A DNA stretch of 64,000 nt from Apiospora phragmitis (Eukaryota; Ascomycota; Sordariomycetes; Amphisphaeriales; Apiosporaceae). The notes under the pieces were generated by a model. The model was not told the origin of the DNA, made no database searches, and was given only the letters and a program-made list of their open reading frames with translations. The stretch spans positions 868,001 to 932,000 of the forward strand of contig JAQQWL010000005.1 in NCBI GenBank assembly GCA_038363925.1. Reading direction: 5' to 3'. The position numbers and the translations under genes are program-made. Numbering within the stretch: position 1 is the stretch's first letter; each line of letters starts with the position of its first letter. Below are positions 34,739 to 46,342 of this stretch, piece after piece.

Positions 34739-35797
34739 TTACCGAACCCAACCTTCCTTCCCCATCGTCTCCCCAGTCCACGCCTCCAACTTCTCCGCAA
34801 GCTGCACATCTTTCGCCGCACCGCTCTGCCAGCACGGCTCCCCGAACCGCCCGTGAATCTCGAAATACCCGCCGCTCTGCTGTGCCTTCATGTCCGGGCC
34901 CGCCACGCAGAACAGACTGGTCCACGCTCCCTTGTCGGCCGGCAGCATCATCCCCAGCATGCGGAACAAGGAAAAGGTGCCTGCCACGCCCGAACCCCCG
35001 GACCCCCCCTCCACCGCCGAGGCCAGGTTCGACTCCACGATGCCCGGGTGCACGGACGAGATCCAGATCTCGCCCCCCTCGTCCCCGTCCCGCGCGCTGC
35101 CGGCGGATCCGGGGCCGTACTTCTTGTGCAGCGTCTTGGCGTGCAGGATGTTGGCGAGCTTGCTCTGGCCGTACCGCGACCACGGGCCGCCGCCGCTCTC
35201 CTGCAGGGACGGGTCCTCGAAGTGGATTCCGCCCTTGGGCGCGGCCAGGTGGCCCGACGACGAGATGTTGACGATGCGCACGCCCCCGGCGGGGAGGCTC
35301 GTCGTCTTGGCGGTCCGCAGCAGCAGGGGCAGTAGGTGCTCCGTCAGGACCCAGTGCGCGAGGTAGTTAGTCTGCCACTGGGCCTCGTGGCCGTCCTTGG
35401 TCAGCTCGAAGGGCGTCGCCATGATGCCGGCGTTGTTGACCAGGCCGTGCAGGGCGGTCTCGCGGGTGAGGAAGCGCTGAGCGGCCGCGACGACGCTGGC
35501 GAGGTCCGTGTGGTCCAGCTGTAGGAGGTCGATGTGGGCGGATGGGTGCGACTTCTTGATGTTCGCGATGGCGGCTGTGGCCTTCTCTTGGGATCGGGCG
35601 CCCATGTAGACGTGGGCACCGTGTTGTGCGAGGTAGGATACGGTGTGGTAGCCGCTGAAGGTGGATGGGATTAGCACATTGGACCTCTTGGTGAAAGACG
35701 ACAGATAAAAGAGGAATACTCACATGCCGGAATCCCCACCCGTGACTATGAAGACTTTGCCCTTAAGATCGGGGAGAGTGTCGGGATGGAAAGTCAT
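34739..35797 (-). CDS. Short-chain dehydrogenase/reductase, retinol dehydrogenase-like
   Basis: Exons 35797-35724 and 35654-34739 join across a 69 bp GT-AG intron to give 329 residues. The junction recreates the cofactor motif TGGDSGIG from TGGDSG-I and GYHTVSYL. Further SDR hallmarks follow: GARSQEKA, LVNNAGIMATPF, VNISSSGH with the catalytic Ser, and YGQSKLAN with the catalytic Tyr and Lys. The enzyme would use NAD(P)(H) to oxidise or reduce an alcohol/carbonyl substrate that the sequence does not reveal. It is probably cytosolic because no signal peptide is seen. The choice of the 35797 start gives a complete Rossmann N-terminus. The frame is intact. Confidence 0.88.
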
Positions 35798-35998
35798 GAT
35801 CACGCCAGATACAGGGTCGATGGAAAGTAGGAAATCGCGATAAGATGAATTAGGTGGTTCGATATAGTCGAAAGAGCTTTTACAGTAGTGAGCAGAACTT
35901 TCATATTAAAATCAAGACATTGGCCTCAACTTTATACTGCCCTCATTGAATGGTGCTCGAGAGACCTGCGGATTAGACGTTTTTCGATCATCAGATAC

Positions 35999-36343
35999 TG
36001 TGAGCAAGCTGCATGGCCCTTGGGCCAATCGCGTCACATCTAGTATGGAGATAGCTGGAGATACTGAAGTGGTGACCCAATAGGAGACCTCGGGGTTCGC
36101 GTGTGAGCCAGCTGCAGTAGTGTCCCATTTTAGACAACTTGTGATTCTGATCCGTTTGTATTGGATGTGAGCAGGCTGCATGACACTAGACCTGGTCAAG
36201 TTACGCCGATATGACATTGGCGACCAATTTTCCCTAGTGCCGCGCCGTGCCACTGACCCCTGTCTGACTGCGCCTCGTAGGCGGTCCAATTCCCCCGTGT
36301 CCGAGGTGTCAGCTTCGTCCGCCTTTGTGAGCAGGCTGCATGA
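35999..36343 (+). repeat. Three dispersed copies of an 18-bp motif
   Basis: TGTGAGCAGGCTGCATGA occurs at 36166-36183 and 36326-36343. A near copy, TGTGAGCAAGCTGCATGG, is at 35999-36016. Spacing is about 165 bases. They lie upstream of the SDR gene start (35797, read leftward) and before the DUF3425 gene. They may be a shared regulatory site or remnants of a duplicated segment. Confidence 0.5.
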
Positions 36344-36803
36344 ACTTCCGTCTTATGCTGACAACCCCGATGAAAATTGTTTCATTCATCACCCATTCCT
36401 ATGATCACTGTAATTCCTCTATTGCTCGTTAGCATCATGATCAGTATACATCGGCCTGCAGACGCAGCACCATCATGCATTGAGCTTGTGTACATGCCAC
36501 AATTGACCGAAGTACGCAACACCATGCCACCCCCCACAACAGTCACCAGGATGACAGAACTTGGTTAGCTTATTGCGTACAGGCGAGAAGCAGAAACGAT
36601 GACTGGACCGGGACCAAGGATGCCGCAATGCGCAGACGGGCACAGACTCGACTCAACACAAGGGCATACCGTGAGTTACCAATATTTCCACTCGTCCACC
36701 CAAACCGAAACTAAGGGGCCCGTGATCAGGAAAACGCAAGGCCTTAGCAAAGATAGCAGAAGAAGCATCCAATGCCGGATCCGAACCTCTGATTAAATCA
36801 GAA

Positions 36804-37477
36804 GTGTTGGTGCAGTGTTGGGATGCGGAGCAGCAGTCCGTCTTCATAGTCCCAACATACCGTACCAAACAACTGTACAACGCGAGGGATCCCCTGTTGC
36901 CGCTAGACAACGCAAGAGAGCAACGCCACATCGTATTTCCCCTCAGCCCGGACCACCTCATCACGCTGCTCCAGTTCAACGTCCTCCGGGCGCTGGCGGC
37001 CAACCGCACCCTGATCTCGGGCGTCCTCGCGACGCCGCTCGACTGCAGCGAGGAGACGATCCACCTACTCTCCTACCCCACTGGGGGCCGAGTACTACCC
37101 CTGTCCCTCCTGCCCACCCTGCTGCAGCAGACGGTGCCGCACGGCGACTGGATCGACATGTTCCCGTGCCCGAGGCCCGCGACCGCATGATCCGGGCCGC
37201 GGGCACCTTTGACGAGGACGCGCTGTGGGCCGACTGCGTCGGCGGGCTGTACGAGGGCTTCCCCGACGACGAGGTCGAGCGGCGCGGCATCATCGCGTGG
37301 TCGCCGCCCTGGGACATCGCGGGGTGGGAGTTGTCGGAAGGGTTCGTGAGAAAGTGGAGCTGGCTGTTTGTCGAGATGCTGCCGCGCGCGCTGGAGGCGA
37401 CGAATCGGTGGCGTATGGAGAGAGGCGAGGAGCCGTTCGACCATGATATGATTTGCAGGTCGCGTACTGCAGGTTGA
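36804..37477 (+). pseudogene. DUF3425-family (bZIP-associated) protein, one-base deletion
   Basis: The frame from 36804 has LPLDNAREQRHIVFPLSPDH and LLQFNVLRALAANRTL, ending in HGDWIDMFPCP. These are blocks of the fungal DUF3425 domain, usually found C-terminal to a bZIP region. The domain continues in the next frame: EARDRMIRAAGTFDEDALWA, GWELSEGFVRKWSWLF and LEATNRWRMERGEEPF, to the stop at 37475-37477. Restoring one C in the run at 37169-37171 joins both halves. No bZIP motif is visible upstream, so this is either a bZIP-less member or N-terminally truncated. Role would be transcription-related by family association only. Confidence 0.7.
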
Positions 37478-37876
37478 CCGTTTGCGTTATCAGTCATCTG
37501 TGCCTGATACATTCAGGGGTTCTCTAACCTTCGTAGAGCATCTACCACTCGTACGAACTCTGTCCAAGGCGAGTATAGCAAGGTGGGATTTGAGTTAGTG
37601 CGCAACACACGAGGGAAGGGTTGATCGCAGCTGCGAACTTTCTCTCTCGCAAATATGTCTCCTCTAGATCTAATCCCGAGGAGGTCAAGATCATCAACAT
37701 TTCTGTGCCGCATCACCATTACCTAAGCTTCTCTTTACACTAAAGCCTTCTCGTTCTTCCTCCATCCACGTGACTGAGCCGCGTCACTGTGGCGGGGAAA
37801 CGACACATTTGTGCTAATCCTGCCCGTATGTTGTTTACTTTTTAGGTTCACATCTTCTCAACAACACGCATCCGAA

Positions 37877-39396
37877 ATGGAGATCCTCAAATTCCCAGCC
37901 GAGCTCGTCCACGAGGTGCTGTTCCGGGCAGCGCTGTGTCGCGACAGCAACCACAGCGTCAAGAGGGCGCTGCGACTGCGACTGGTGTGTAAAGCCTTCG
38001 CCGAAGCCGTGTACCCCGCCTTGTTCCGGTCGCACCGGCTGGACGACGCCATGTTCAACCGTTGCTTCCACGACGCAAAGTTCATACACTACGGGGCAAG
38101 CAGGCACGGCGCTCTGGGCCTGTGGCACAGATACCTGGTCTACCGCGTCACAGGCGAGAAGGATCCGAGCGTGGGCCGCTTTGTGGAGACCAGGGAACTG
38201 GCCCAGATCCTCTGCGAACAGGACGCATCCCAGGAACAGCACGAAGTGGTTCAGACGCTTTGCTGGCTGGCCCTGGACAATATCACACGGGGACCCTACC
38301 TTTTCCGGGACTGGGGGGCCACCACCTACAGGAAGTACCGGCCGAATAATACAAATATCTTGAGGCGGCTGCAGAAGGAGGTGGCACCCGATCACAGGCT
38401 CAATCTGCTAGCTGCTGCCGTGCGCCTCAATAAGCCTTCGCTGGTCCGGCAGCTGCTAGCCGACGGTCACGATCCCACCAAGCCCAACTACTTGTTCCCG
38501 CCCGCTATGCAGGTGGCGGCGGAGTGCGGTAACGAGAGCATCCTGCGCCTTCTCCTCGACGGAACGTCCAGGCCACAACTCGAGCCCTACTCCATCTTCG
38601 GCGCCGCCGTGGGAGGGGACCTGGAGATCATGCGTCTCGTTTTCCCTGCTCCCCTACCGGGAGGTCCGCCCCCCACGGCTGACGGCAGTTACGGACGGAT
38701 CACGAACCACCACAGCTTCGAGTCCTATCTGCTCGTCTACGCCCTGTGCGCCACCGAGAGCCCGCTGGTCTACGAGTACCTGACGCAGGCCTGGGCGGCC
38801 GACGCCCGCCTGCACTCGCCCCGCTACGAGCACCTGACGTCGCACGCCGCCCGTGGAAACCTAGCCATGGTGAGGCACCTGCTCGACCAGGGCGTCGTCG
38901 CACCGCAGCGCGGCGCCGACGACGGGTCCAGCAGCCCCGGTTTACCCCTGCGGCAGGCCTGCCGCCACGGCCATGGCGCCATCGTGGACCTGCTGCTAGC
39001 GCGCGGCGCGGACCCGAACCATCCGGAAGACGTGGCGGACGGGGGCGCGCCGCCGGGCTGGCGCTGGCCGCGACCGTCCGGGGCGGGTTCCCGTCGCTCG
39101 TGCGGAAGCTTCTGGCGCGCGGCGTCCGGGTGTGCGGGCCGCACAAGGGATACGAAAAGCCTCTCATGCGCGCCTTCAAGGCGGAGCACACTGAGCTGGC
39201 CCGCCTGCTGGTCGCTTGGGGCGCGCCGCTGCAGGCGGCGGCGCCGAAGCTGTTTGCGTATATGGCGGAGGCTGGGTACGAGTCGATGCTGGATATCCTA
39301 CGAGGGTACGGCTTGGAGCCGGATCCTGGGGCGAAATACGACGGTGGGAGACACTATTCGTCCACGTGCAAGACGTGCACAACCAAGGTCGTGTAA
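37877..39396 (+). pseudogene. F-box-like/ankyrin-repeat protein, one-base frameshift
   Basis: From the ATG at 37877 the protein starts MEILKFPAELVHEVLFRAAL and continues LRLVCKAFAEAVYPALFRS, an F-box-like N-terminus. Ankyrin repeats follow (AVRLNKPSLVRQLLADGHDP, QVAAECGNESILRLLLDG, QACRHGHGAIVDLLLARGAD). At the G5 run 39041-39045 the repeats jump to the next frame (GFPSLVRKLLARGVRVCG, ELARLLVAWGAPL) and end at the TAA-type stop near 39396. Correcting one base gives a protein of about 506 residues. In the uncorrected frame the reading continues to 39538 with unrelated sequence. Likely substrate adaptor of an SCF ligase, by family. Young pseudogene or sequence error. Confidence 0.68.
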
Positions 39397-39656
39397 GCAG
39401 GTCTACGGACGAAGTGAGGCACCTTTTATCGCAGTATTAACAGTGGTCAGCCCCTCTTCAGGCTATGCTCGATGTTCCTTTTTTGTGTATATTTCGCACC
39501 GCAGTGCAGTTCTCTTCTGTTGTTTTTCTTTCTTCTAGGATACAGCGCTTTATGTATCATCTGTTGCTCTCTATCGTTCAACACCTTTGAAATCAGAAAT
39601 GGAGAGGAAATAGATGCCTGACTCGATTCATCCACAGCCCAGCTAACCAAAGGCCG

Positions 39657-40138
39657 GTGTACACCTCCACCGTCCTCGTGGCCACCCTCGCCCTCTTCGC
39701 CAGCTCGGCCGTGGCCACCCCAAGCCCCATCACCCCGGCAGCCTCTTCAAGTGGCAGGACATGAAGTGAAACAAGGTGGGCAACGACTGCGGCCTGCTGA
39801 GCGGGCGCGCCTGCATCACGCGCGGCGGCGACCCGACGCTGGCCGAGGGCTACGACGCCCTCAGCGACGGCAACGCGTGCCAGGAGGACACGATCAAGTA
39901 CACCGCCAAGACGGCCAAGGGCATCAACGACAGCGGCCAGACGGGCTACTGCACCATCACCATGAAGACCGACCAGGGCTGCTGCGTCAACGGCAAGTGC
40001 TCGGCCCAGGAGATCGCGCTCGACCGCCAGGTCGTCAAGACGACCGATGCGTACAGCGAGGAGACCATCGGGGACGTACATTTCTCGACGGCCTGCCCAA
40101 AGGGCACGTACATCCAGGGCGAGATGCGACTCACGTAG
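39657..40138 (+). pseudogene. Small secreted cysteine-rich protein, broken N-terminus
   Basis: A signal-peptide-like stretch YTSTVLVATLALFASSAVA starts at 39657, but its initiator is GTG, not ATG. It ends in a TGA at about 39758. The mature part lies in a different frame: NDCGLLSGRACITRGGDPTL, NACQEDTIKYTAKTAKG, GYCTITMKTDQGCCVNGKCS and STACPKGTYI, to the stop at 40136-40138. An in-frame TGA precedes it near 39775. The eight or so cysteines, small size and leader resemble secreted fungal effector-like or stress proteins, but I cannot name the family. Loss of the start, a frameshift and a stop indicate a pseudogene. It sits right next to the AT-rich block starting near 40340. Confidence 0.6.
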
Positions 40139-40366
40139 GGTGGTGCACTAGACAGGATTGGCGACGGGACTTCCTTGTGGGTATGAACTTGATGATGGGA
40201 TGGATTTCGTTTGCGTCTGCTGTGTTTTTCCTCTTCCTTTTCTTATCTTTCATGTTTATGCTTAACGTATGCCACAAGCGAATGTCCCACTTTCATAAAT
40301 TTCCTCATAGCCTCAACCTTTTTTTATATTATTTTACGTCCTAAAATGCTATGATTTTAAAAAGAG

Positions 40367-41815
40367 AGTAATATAATTCTAGCGCTTTAAGCGTTTTCAA
40401 AAGACTTAACTTTAAGCGTACGAAAAGCTATATTAATTTATTACGTTTTATTAAAAACTTTATAACGTAAACGAAATAACTAACTTATATAATACGAAGT
40501 ACTTACGAATTCTCAAAAGCTTTAAAATTTCGAAAAAAATATAATTATTTAATACACTATTAATTTAAATACGCGATCGTTTCTTCCCCGGTTAAGTAAT
40601 ATAAAAAATATAGCGAATCAATTATTTAATTTATATAACGCGAGACGCGTCGGCGTTAATTAAGCCTCTAATTTTATATAATAATAACTAGACCTCTAGA
40701 CGCGTTTTAACTAGAGAATCGATTATTAAAAAGTCTTTTATAAAGATCCCGACGCGTATCGCGCGTAGTTTACCTTTTTACGAAATATAATTTATAAGTA
40801 TAAGATTTAAAAAGAGGATATCTATAACTTCGATAAAACCGGCTTTCTTATAAACTAAATCTCGTTCGAAATAATTATAATCACCTCCGATTAATGCGGA
40901 AAGCTTAAAGTAATATAATAAAAGAACCGGGAATAAGTTATAATTATTTAAAGCGTTAAATTATACGGTTACGCCATCCCTCTATATATTATTTTTATCA
41001 AGAAAACGTACCTCTTTTCTTAATATAAAAATAGCTTATTATTAAAAGACTAAGTAATCGTAATTATTAAAAATAATTAAACTATAAATAAAAAAGGCGA
41101 AAACTAGATTCGATACTTTAATAAATATACGAAGTCTTATATAAAAAGTATTTATTACTTATTAATCTTTAACGGCTATAAAAGCTATTACTCGATAACT
41201 TTCATACTTTATTATAAAAAGAACTCGATTATTATACTCTATATATTTTCTTATTTATTATATAAATTCTAACCTTTTAATATTAATTATTTTTATATAT
41301 TAAAAAAGGCGTATAAAAACGAAATTAAATATTTTATACGGGCGTATATTATTTATATCTTAAAGGAGGACTTTTTATTAACGTTTTAAAAGCGTTTTAA
41401 GCGATTTTTACCGTTTCGAATATATAAAAAAGCTTTCGAAAAATAGGACTCGTTTCGTATAATCCGGAATATATTATTTTATAATTAGATATAAAGTTAC
41501 GTACTTTAATACCTCCGGGGACGTTTTTCGGCCTACTTATTTTTAAAAAATTAAAAACTTTAAATAATTTAATTAAAGCTTAATTTTAAACCGAATACGT
41601 TTAAAACTATATTATATAATATTAAAATAACTTTTTAATATTTATTTTAATTAGTTTTAATTAAATTATAAAAGTTATAATATATATTATATACCGAGTT
41701 ATTCTTTTAAAAAATAAAAACGTAACACTTTAAAAAGTAAATAAAATACTTAGCCGGCGCCGCCGTATAAAAAAAACGGCTATAAAATAAAAGATTACTT
41801 CGTATATAAGTTAAA
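40367..41815 (-). mobile_element. Truncated family-4 transposon copy, first of a tandem pair
   Basis: The sequence is the reverse complement of the middle and right parts of the element at 26890-30585. It begins AGTAATATAATTCTAGCGC, and the next copy begins with almost the same sequence at 41816. Both inverted ends are missing. It preserves the empty target of the family-3 insertion found at 27741-29603. RIP-mutated. Confidence 0.7.
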
Positions 41816-43497
41816 AAAAAGTAATATAATTCTAACGCTTTAAGCGTTTTAAAAAGATTTAATTTTAAGTATATAAAAGGCTATATTAATTTATGACGTT
41901 TTATTAAAAACTTTATAGCGTAGACGAAATAATTAACCTATACGACGCGAAATACCTACGAATTTTCGAAAGCTTTTAAATTTTAAAAAAAATACGATTA
42001 TTTAATATATTATTAATTTAAATACGCGATCGTTTTTTCCCTAACTAAATAATATAAAAGATATAGCGAATTAATTATTTAGTTTACGCGACGCGGGACG
42101 CGTCGATGTTAATTAAGCCTCTAATTTCGTACGATAATAATTAGACCTCCGGACGCGTTTTAACTAAAGAATCGATTATTAAAAAGTCTTTTATAAAGAT
42201 CTTAACGCGTATTACGTATAGTTTACCCTTATACGGAATATAATTTATAAATACGGGATTTAAAAAAAGGATATCTATAACTTCGACGAAACCGGCTTTT
42301 TTATAAACTAAATCTCGTTCGAAATAATCGTAACTATTTTCGATTAATACGGAAAGCCTAGGGTAATATAATAAAAGAACCGAGAATAGGTTATAATTAT
42401 CCAAGGCGTCGGATTATACGGTTACGCTATCCCTCCGTATATTATCTTTACCGGGAAAACGCACCTCTCTTTTTAATACGAAAATAGCCTATTACCGAAG
42501 AACTAGGTGATCGTAATTATTAAAAATAACTAAATTATAAATAAAAAAAACGAGGACTAAATTGGATATTTTAATTAATATACTAGGTTTTATATAAAAA
42601 ATTATTATCGCCTTTTAGTTTTAAACGGCTACGAAAGTTATTACTTAATAACTTTTAAGCTTTATTATAAAAAAAACTCTATTATTATACTTTATATATT
42701 TTCTTATTCGTTATATAAGTTTTAACTTTTTAATATTAATTATTTTTATATACTAAAAAAGGCGTATAAAAAAGAAATTAAATATTTTATACGGGCGTAT
42801 ATTACTTATATCTTAAAAAAAGACTTTTTACTAACGTTTTTAAAAACGTTCTAAGCGACTTTCACCGTTTCGAATATATAAAGAGGCTTTTGAAAAACAG
42901 GACTTATCTCGTATAATCCGGAATATATTATTTCATAATTAGATATAAAGCTACATATTTTAATACTTTTAAGGACGTTTTTTAGCCTATTTATTCTTTA
43001 AGAATTAAAAACCTTAAATAACCCGATTAAAACTTAATCTTAAACCGAATACGTTTAAAACTATATCATATAGTATTAAAATAACTTTTTAACGTTTATT
43101 TTAATTAGCTTTAATTAAATCGTAAAGGTTATAACGTATATTATATACCGAGTTACTTTTTTAAAAGAACGCGATATTTTAAAAAGTAAATAAGATACTT
43201 AGTCGGCGCCGCTATACGAAAAAGAAACGGCTATAAGATAAAGGATTATTTTATATATAAATTAAAAAAGACTTATAGTTTTAAAAAGAAATTAATAAAT
43301 AATTATAAAATAAATCGCGTCGAAGGAGTAGTTATATAAGAACGTTTAGAACACGTTTATAGCGCTATAAAATCTGCGGAGAGCCCGGGTATAATACGCG
43401 TATTTATTAAAATAATATAAAAGTATTTAAAGATAAGAATTCCGATTAATTTTAATATATTAAATACGTTATAATAAAATTAACTTATATTTTATTA
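41816..43497 (-). mobile_element. Truncated family-4 transposon copy, second of a tandem pair
   Basis: Head-to-tail with the copy at 40367-41815 and starting at the same internal point. It extends further toward the left end of the element but stops before the inverted terminus, near 43497. The minus-strand frame 42141-42404 encodes an 87-residue fragment (FERDLVYKKAGFVEVIDILF) also visible in decayed form near 29960 in the 26890 copy. I do not recognise the protein. Confidence 0.7.
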
Positions 43498-43832
43498 AAA
43501 GGGGGTGTAAAAGAATAAGACATTCGCTTATATAAGATATTCGCTTATAGGATACGTTAAGTAATATTGTTCTCCGTTTCTTTTTTAGGGGGTTGCCTGT
43601 GTTTCTCTTCATTATATGCTAGTGTAATGAAGTTAATGCTTCTTGACCACTAACCTCGGATTCTATTTCCAGCCTTAACTTGGGCCTAGGCTTGAAACTA
43701 GATGTCGCAATGAAGATTCTCTATTATTAAGCACTAAGGCCTTAATAGATCTGAATTGATTTAATGATGAGATCTTTAGACGACAGACGTCTAAGTGGGG
43801 TTAATCTCCGCAGTCGGTCCGGGTGCACCATA
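43498..43832. other. Short unmutated stretch between two transposon blocks
   Basis: Composition returns to normal after AAAAGGGGGTGT at about 43497-43508. Two spaced copies of ATTCGCTTATA occur at 43534-43560. No gene is seen. The purine run followed by TG resembles the junction of a polypurine tract with an LTR, but no second LTR was found. Confidence 0.3.
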
Positions 43833-45759
43833 AGCTAAAGCACCCCTCACGGGCCACCCCCTTACGGGCCACTTTATTAAGCTACCGTTACCCCTGTAAT
43901 TAAAGCTATTTCTACGTTTAGAATTAACGTAAATATATTATTTTTCGTTATTTTTAATAATAATATAGTCCTCCGCCTTCGTATTATTATTTTCTATAGC
44001 TTTTATAACGTTACGAGGCCCTTTTAGTATTTCGATATCGCTAGCTTTATTCTCGTATATAACCCTACCCCTTAGCTTCTACTTAGCTCGGCGTATATTA
44101 GCTATACGAATAAATCGTTATCTTAATATAATTCTTACTTTTTAATATATTTTCGTAATCTTATTATCGAGTTTAGTTTAAAAATAATTAACCTAAGCTT
44201 TGAAATACGCGATTTTATTAGCGCTTTAATTTAAGGCCTTATTAACCTTTTTAATAAAGAGCCGTTAAAAAGGTAATTTAAAAGTAGGGTTCGTAACAGC
44301 TAATTTCTAACTGCTATTTTATAATTCCTAGTTATTAAAGGGTGTTTTAATAAGTATTAAAACTAATTCGGCGAGGAAATTAAGTATTAATTTTTTTTTA
44401 ATTATTTCCGATAGTTTTAAACGTGCCCGGGTAACCTTCATATTTTTTAAAATAACGTATTTTAATAATAACGGCTTTAAGCGATCCCGCGAATAAATTT
44501 TAGCCGTTTTTTAAACGTTTTTAATTATAAAAAAGAGTTAATATATTAATTTTAGTTTAGCGGTATATTTTTAATATATCTATTTTCGTAGGCTTTAATT
44601 TAAGGACCGTATTTAAATACTTTTTTAAAATAATATTTAACCTTTTCTTTAATAAACCGAAAATTTCTATATTTAAAACCTATATTATATAATTATAATA
44701 TAGCTTATAAAAGATTAGCTATATTTTATTTACGAGATAAAGCTATAGAAAGTTATTATTTAGATACGATTTATAGTTATTATAAATTAAGACGACTTAT
44801 TTATTATTATAACGAAATCGTATATAAGGGATAGAAATGTCTTAAATTTAATCTAAGGCTATGGTATTACTAGTTTACTTTTTAAGTAACGCTTTAAACC
44901 GCTAGTTATCTTAAAATAGCCGTCTTAGTCTAGAAATTACTAGCTTTAAACGTTGGCCCCCTTAAAAATAATTAGCGGCGGGAAGGCTACCCTATTACAG
45001 CCTATACATTTTAGGGTAGTAATCTATTCTTTTTTCTCGATATCTTTTTTAAAGGCTAGATAGTTAATGGCTTCGGTAATTACTTAGTAGTCACCGTTAA
45101 CGTTTTAGCCGATATTTATTTCGTTAATATTATAAAAGCGTTTAAAAAGGATATTAATTAATTCCGAAGTATTAAGTTTATCGAAAAAGACGTTAATATT
45201 TATTATTATAACTTTATTAACCCGGCTATAATTAATTATTTTCGACCTTACGGTTTTAATAGACTCGTTTTTAATTAAAAAACGAGTATATTATTATTAT
45301 TTTAAAATATAAAAGCTTTAAAGGCGTCTAATATTTATTAAATTATAAACTTAAACTTAATTAACGCTAGCGCGAAGCTTAACTTAGCTTAATTAATAGC
45401 TTAATATATTAATTCGTTTTTTAAAAATAATAATAAAACTTGCTAATCTTTATTAAACTCACTTTTAATAAGTATACTAGTGAGACGATATTAGATATAT
45501 AATCGAGGGGCTAACTATTTATAAGCGGATTCGTAAGTAACTACTCTAAGCTTTATATTACGTATAATAACTTATATACGCTTTTAAATATTAAACGAAG
45601 ATATCGTTATAAAGAGTAAAAATAATAATTACTTTAAAAAATAAAAGGTAATAATTAAATTAAAAAGTTTTCTAATTAGGATACACGGTAAAAAGACGCG
45701 TTCGTGGGGTAAAACGCGGTGGCCCGTAACGAGGTGGCCCGTGAGGAGGTGCTTTAGCT
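43833..45759 (-). mobile_element. Family-1 DNA transposon, complete uninterrupted copy
   Basis: The element spans 1927 bp from AGCTAAAGCACCCC to GAGGAGGTGCTTTAGCT, flanked by TA on both sides (43831-43832, 45760-45761). The inverted ends include the repeated ACGGGCCACC motif. It is the reverse complement of 3930-9729 without that copy's two insertions, so it documents both empty sites. The length is close to that of Fot1-like elements (about 1.9 kb), but RIP has destroyed the transposase, so the family assignment is tentative. Confidence 0.85.
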
Positions 45760-45761
45760 TA

Positions 45762-46342
45762 TGTGGCCGGGATCTAGAACTGAGATAAGTTGAGTATATA
45801 ATAACATTCCTTACTCAGTGTTTCTTGGCGCAGCTTGCACGGTGCAAGACTGGCTTTTCAACCACACTAAGTTAAGCCTCTGAGTTAGGCTTCTAAGCCT
45901 AAAGAGGTCCGCTATAGTTTATTTTGACGACAAGCAAAGCCAGTCTACAGAGGGTCGCGCACGCTAGATCATGACAATCTCGACTGCTCACTGTCGTCTT
46001 CGTCGCGGAAGTGAAGGGGCACCTGTGTTACTAGCAAGCCAGCAACATCTGGTACGTATGTATTTGAACGTCACGCGACTCTTGCGACCGTAGTACGGCA
46101 CATCAATTATGCAATGCTGTACAACCTGTCAGCTCTGCCGCCAACCTCAGTGGAAGTCCAGTTGCTTAATCTGACGTAGTGGGTTGGCCCAAGCGCCAGG
46201 ACTTGATCCATCCCCGCACATGCATGTGATCCGAAAATAAGGGTTGCCTCAAGATTGTATCACCTAAGACCGATCCCCCTCCCCTCATCATTAAGTCGAG
46301 AATGAATGAATCCCTCTGCGCAAGCCGCCAGAGCCCAATATC
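45762..46342. other. Intergenic region upstream of the SGNH hydrolase gene
   Basis: No supported gene. The minus-strand frame at 46166-46627 overlaps the start of the hydrolase gene in antisense and is a shadow of it. Promoter sequence for the gene at 46343 should lie here. Confidence 0.4.

Noticed and set aside
34660..35366. Plus-strand Pro/Arg-rich frames overlapping the SDR gene
   Set aside because: Shadows of the GC-rich minus-strand gene with no family similarity.
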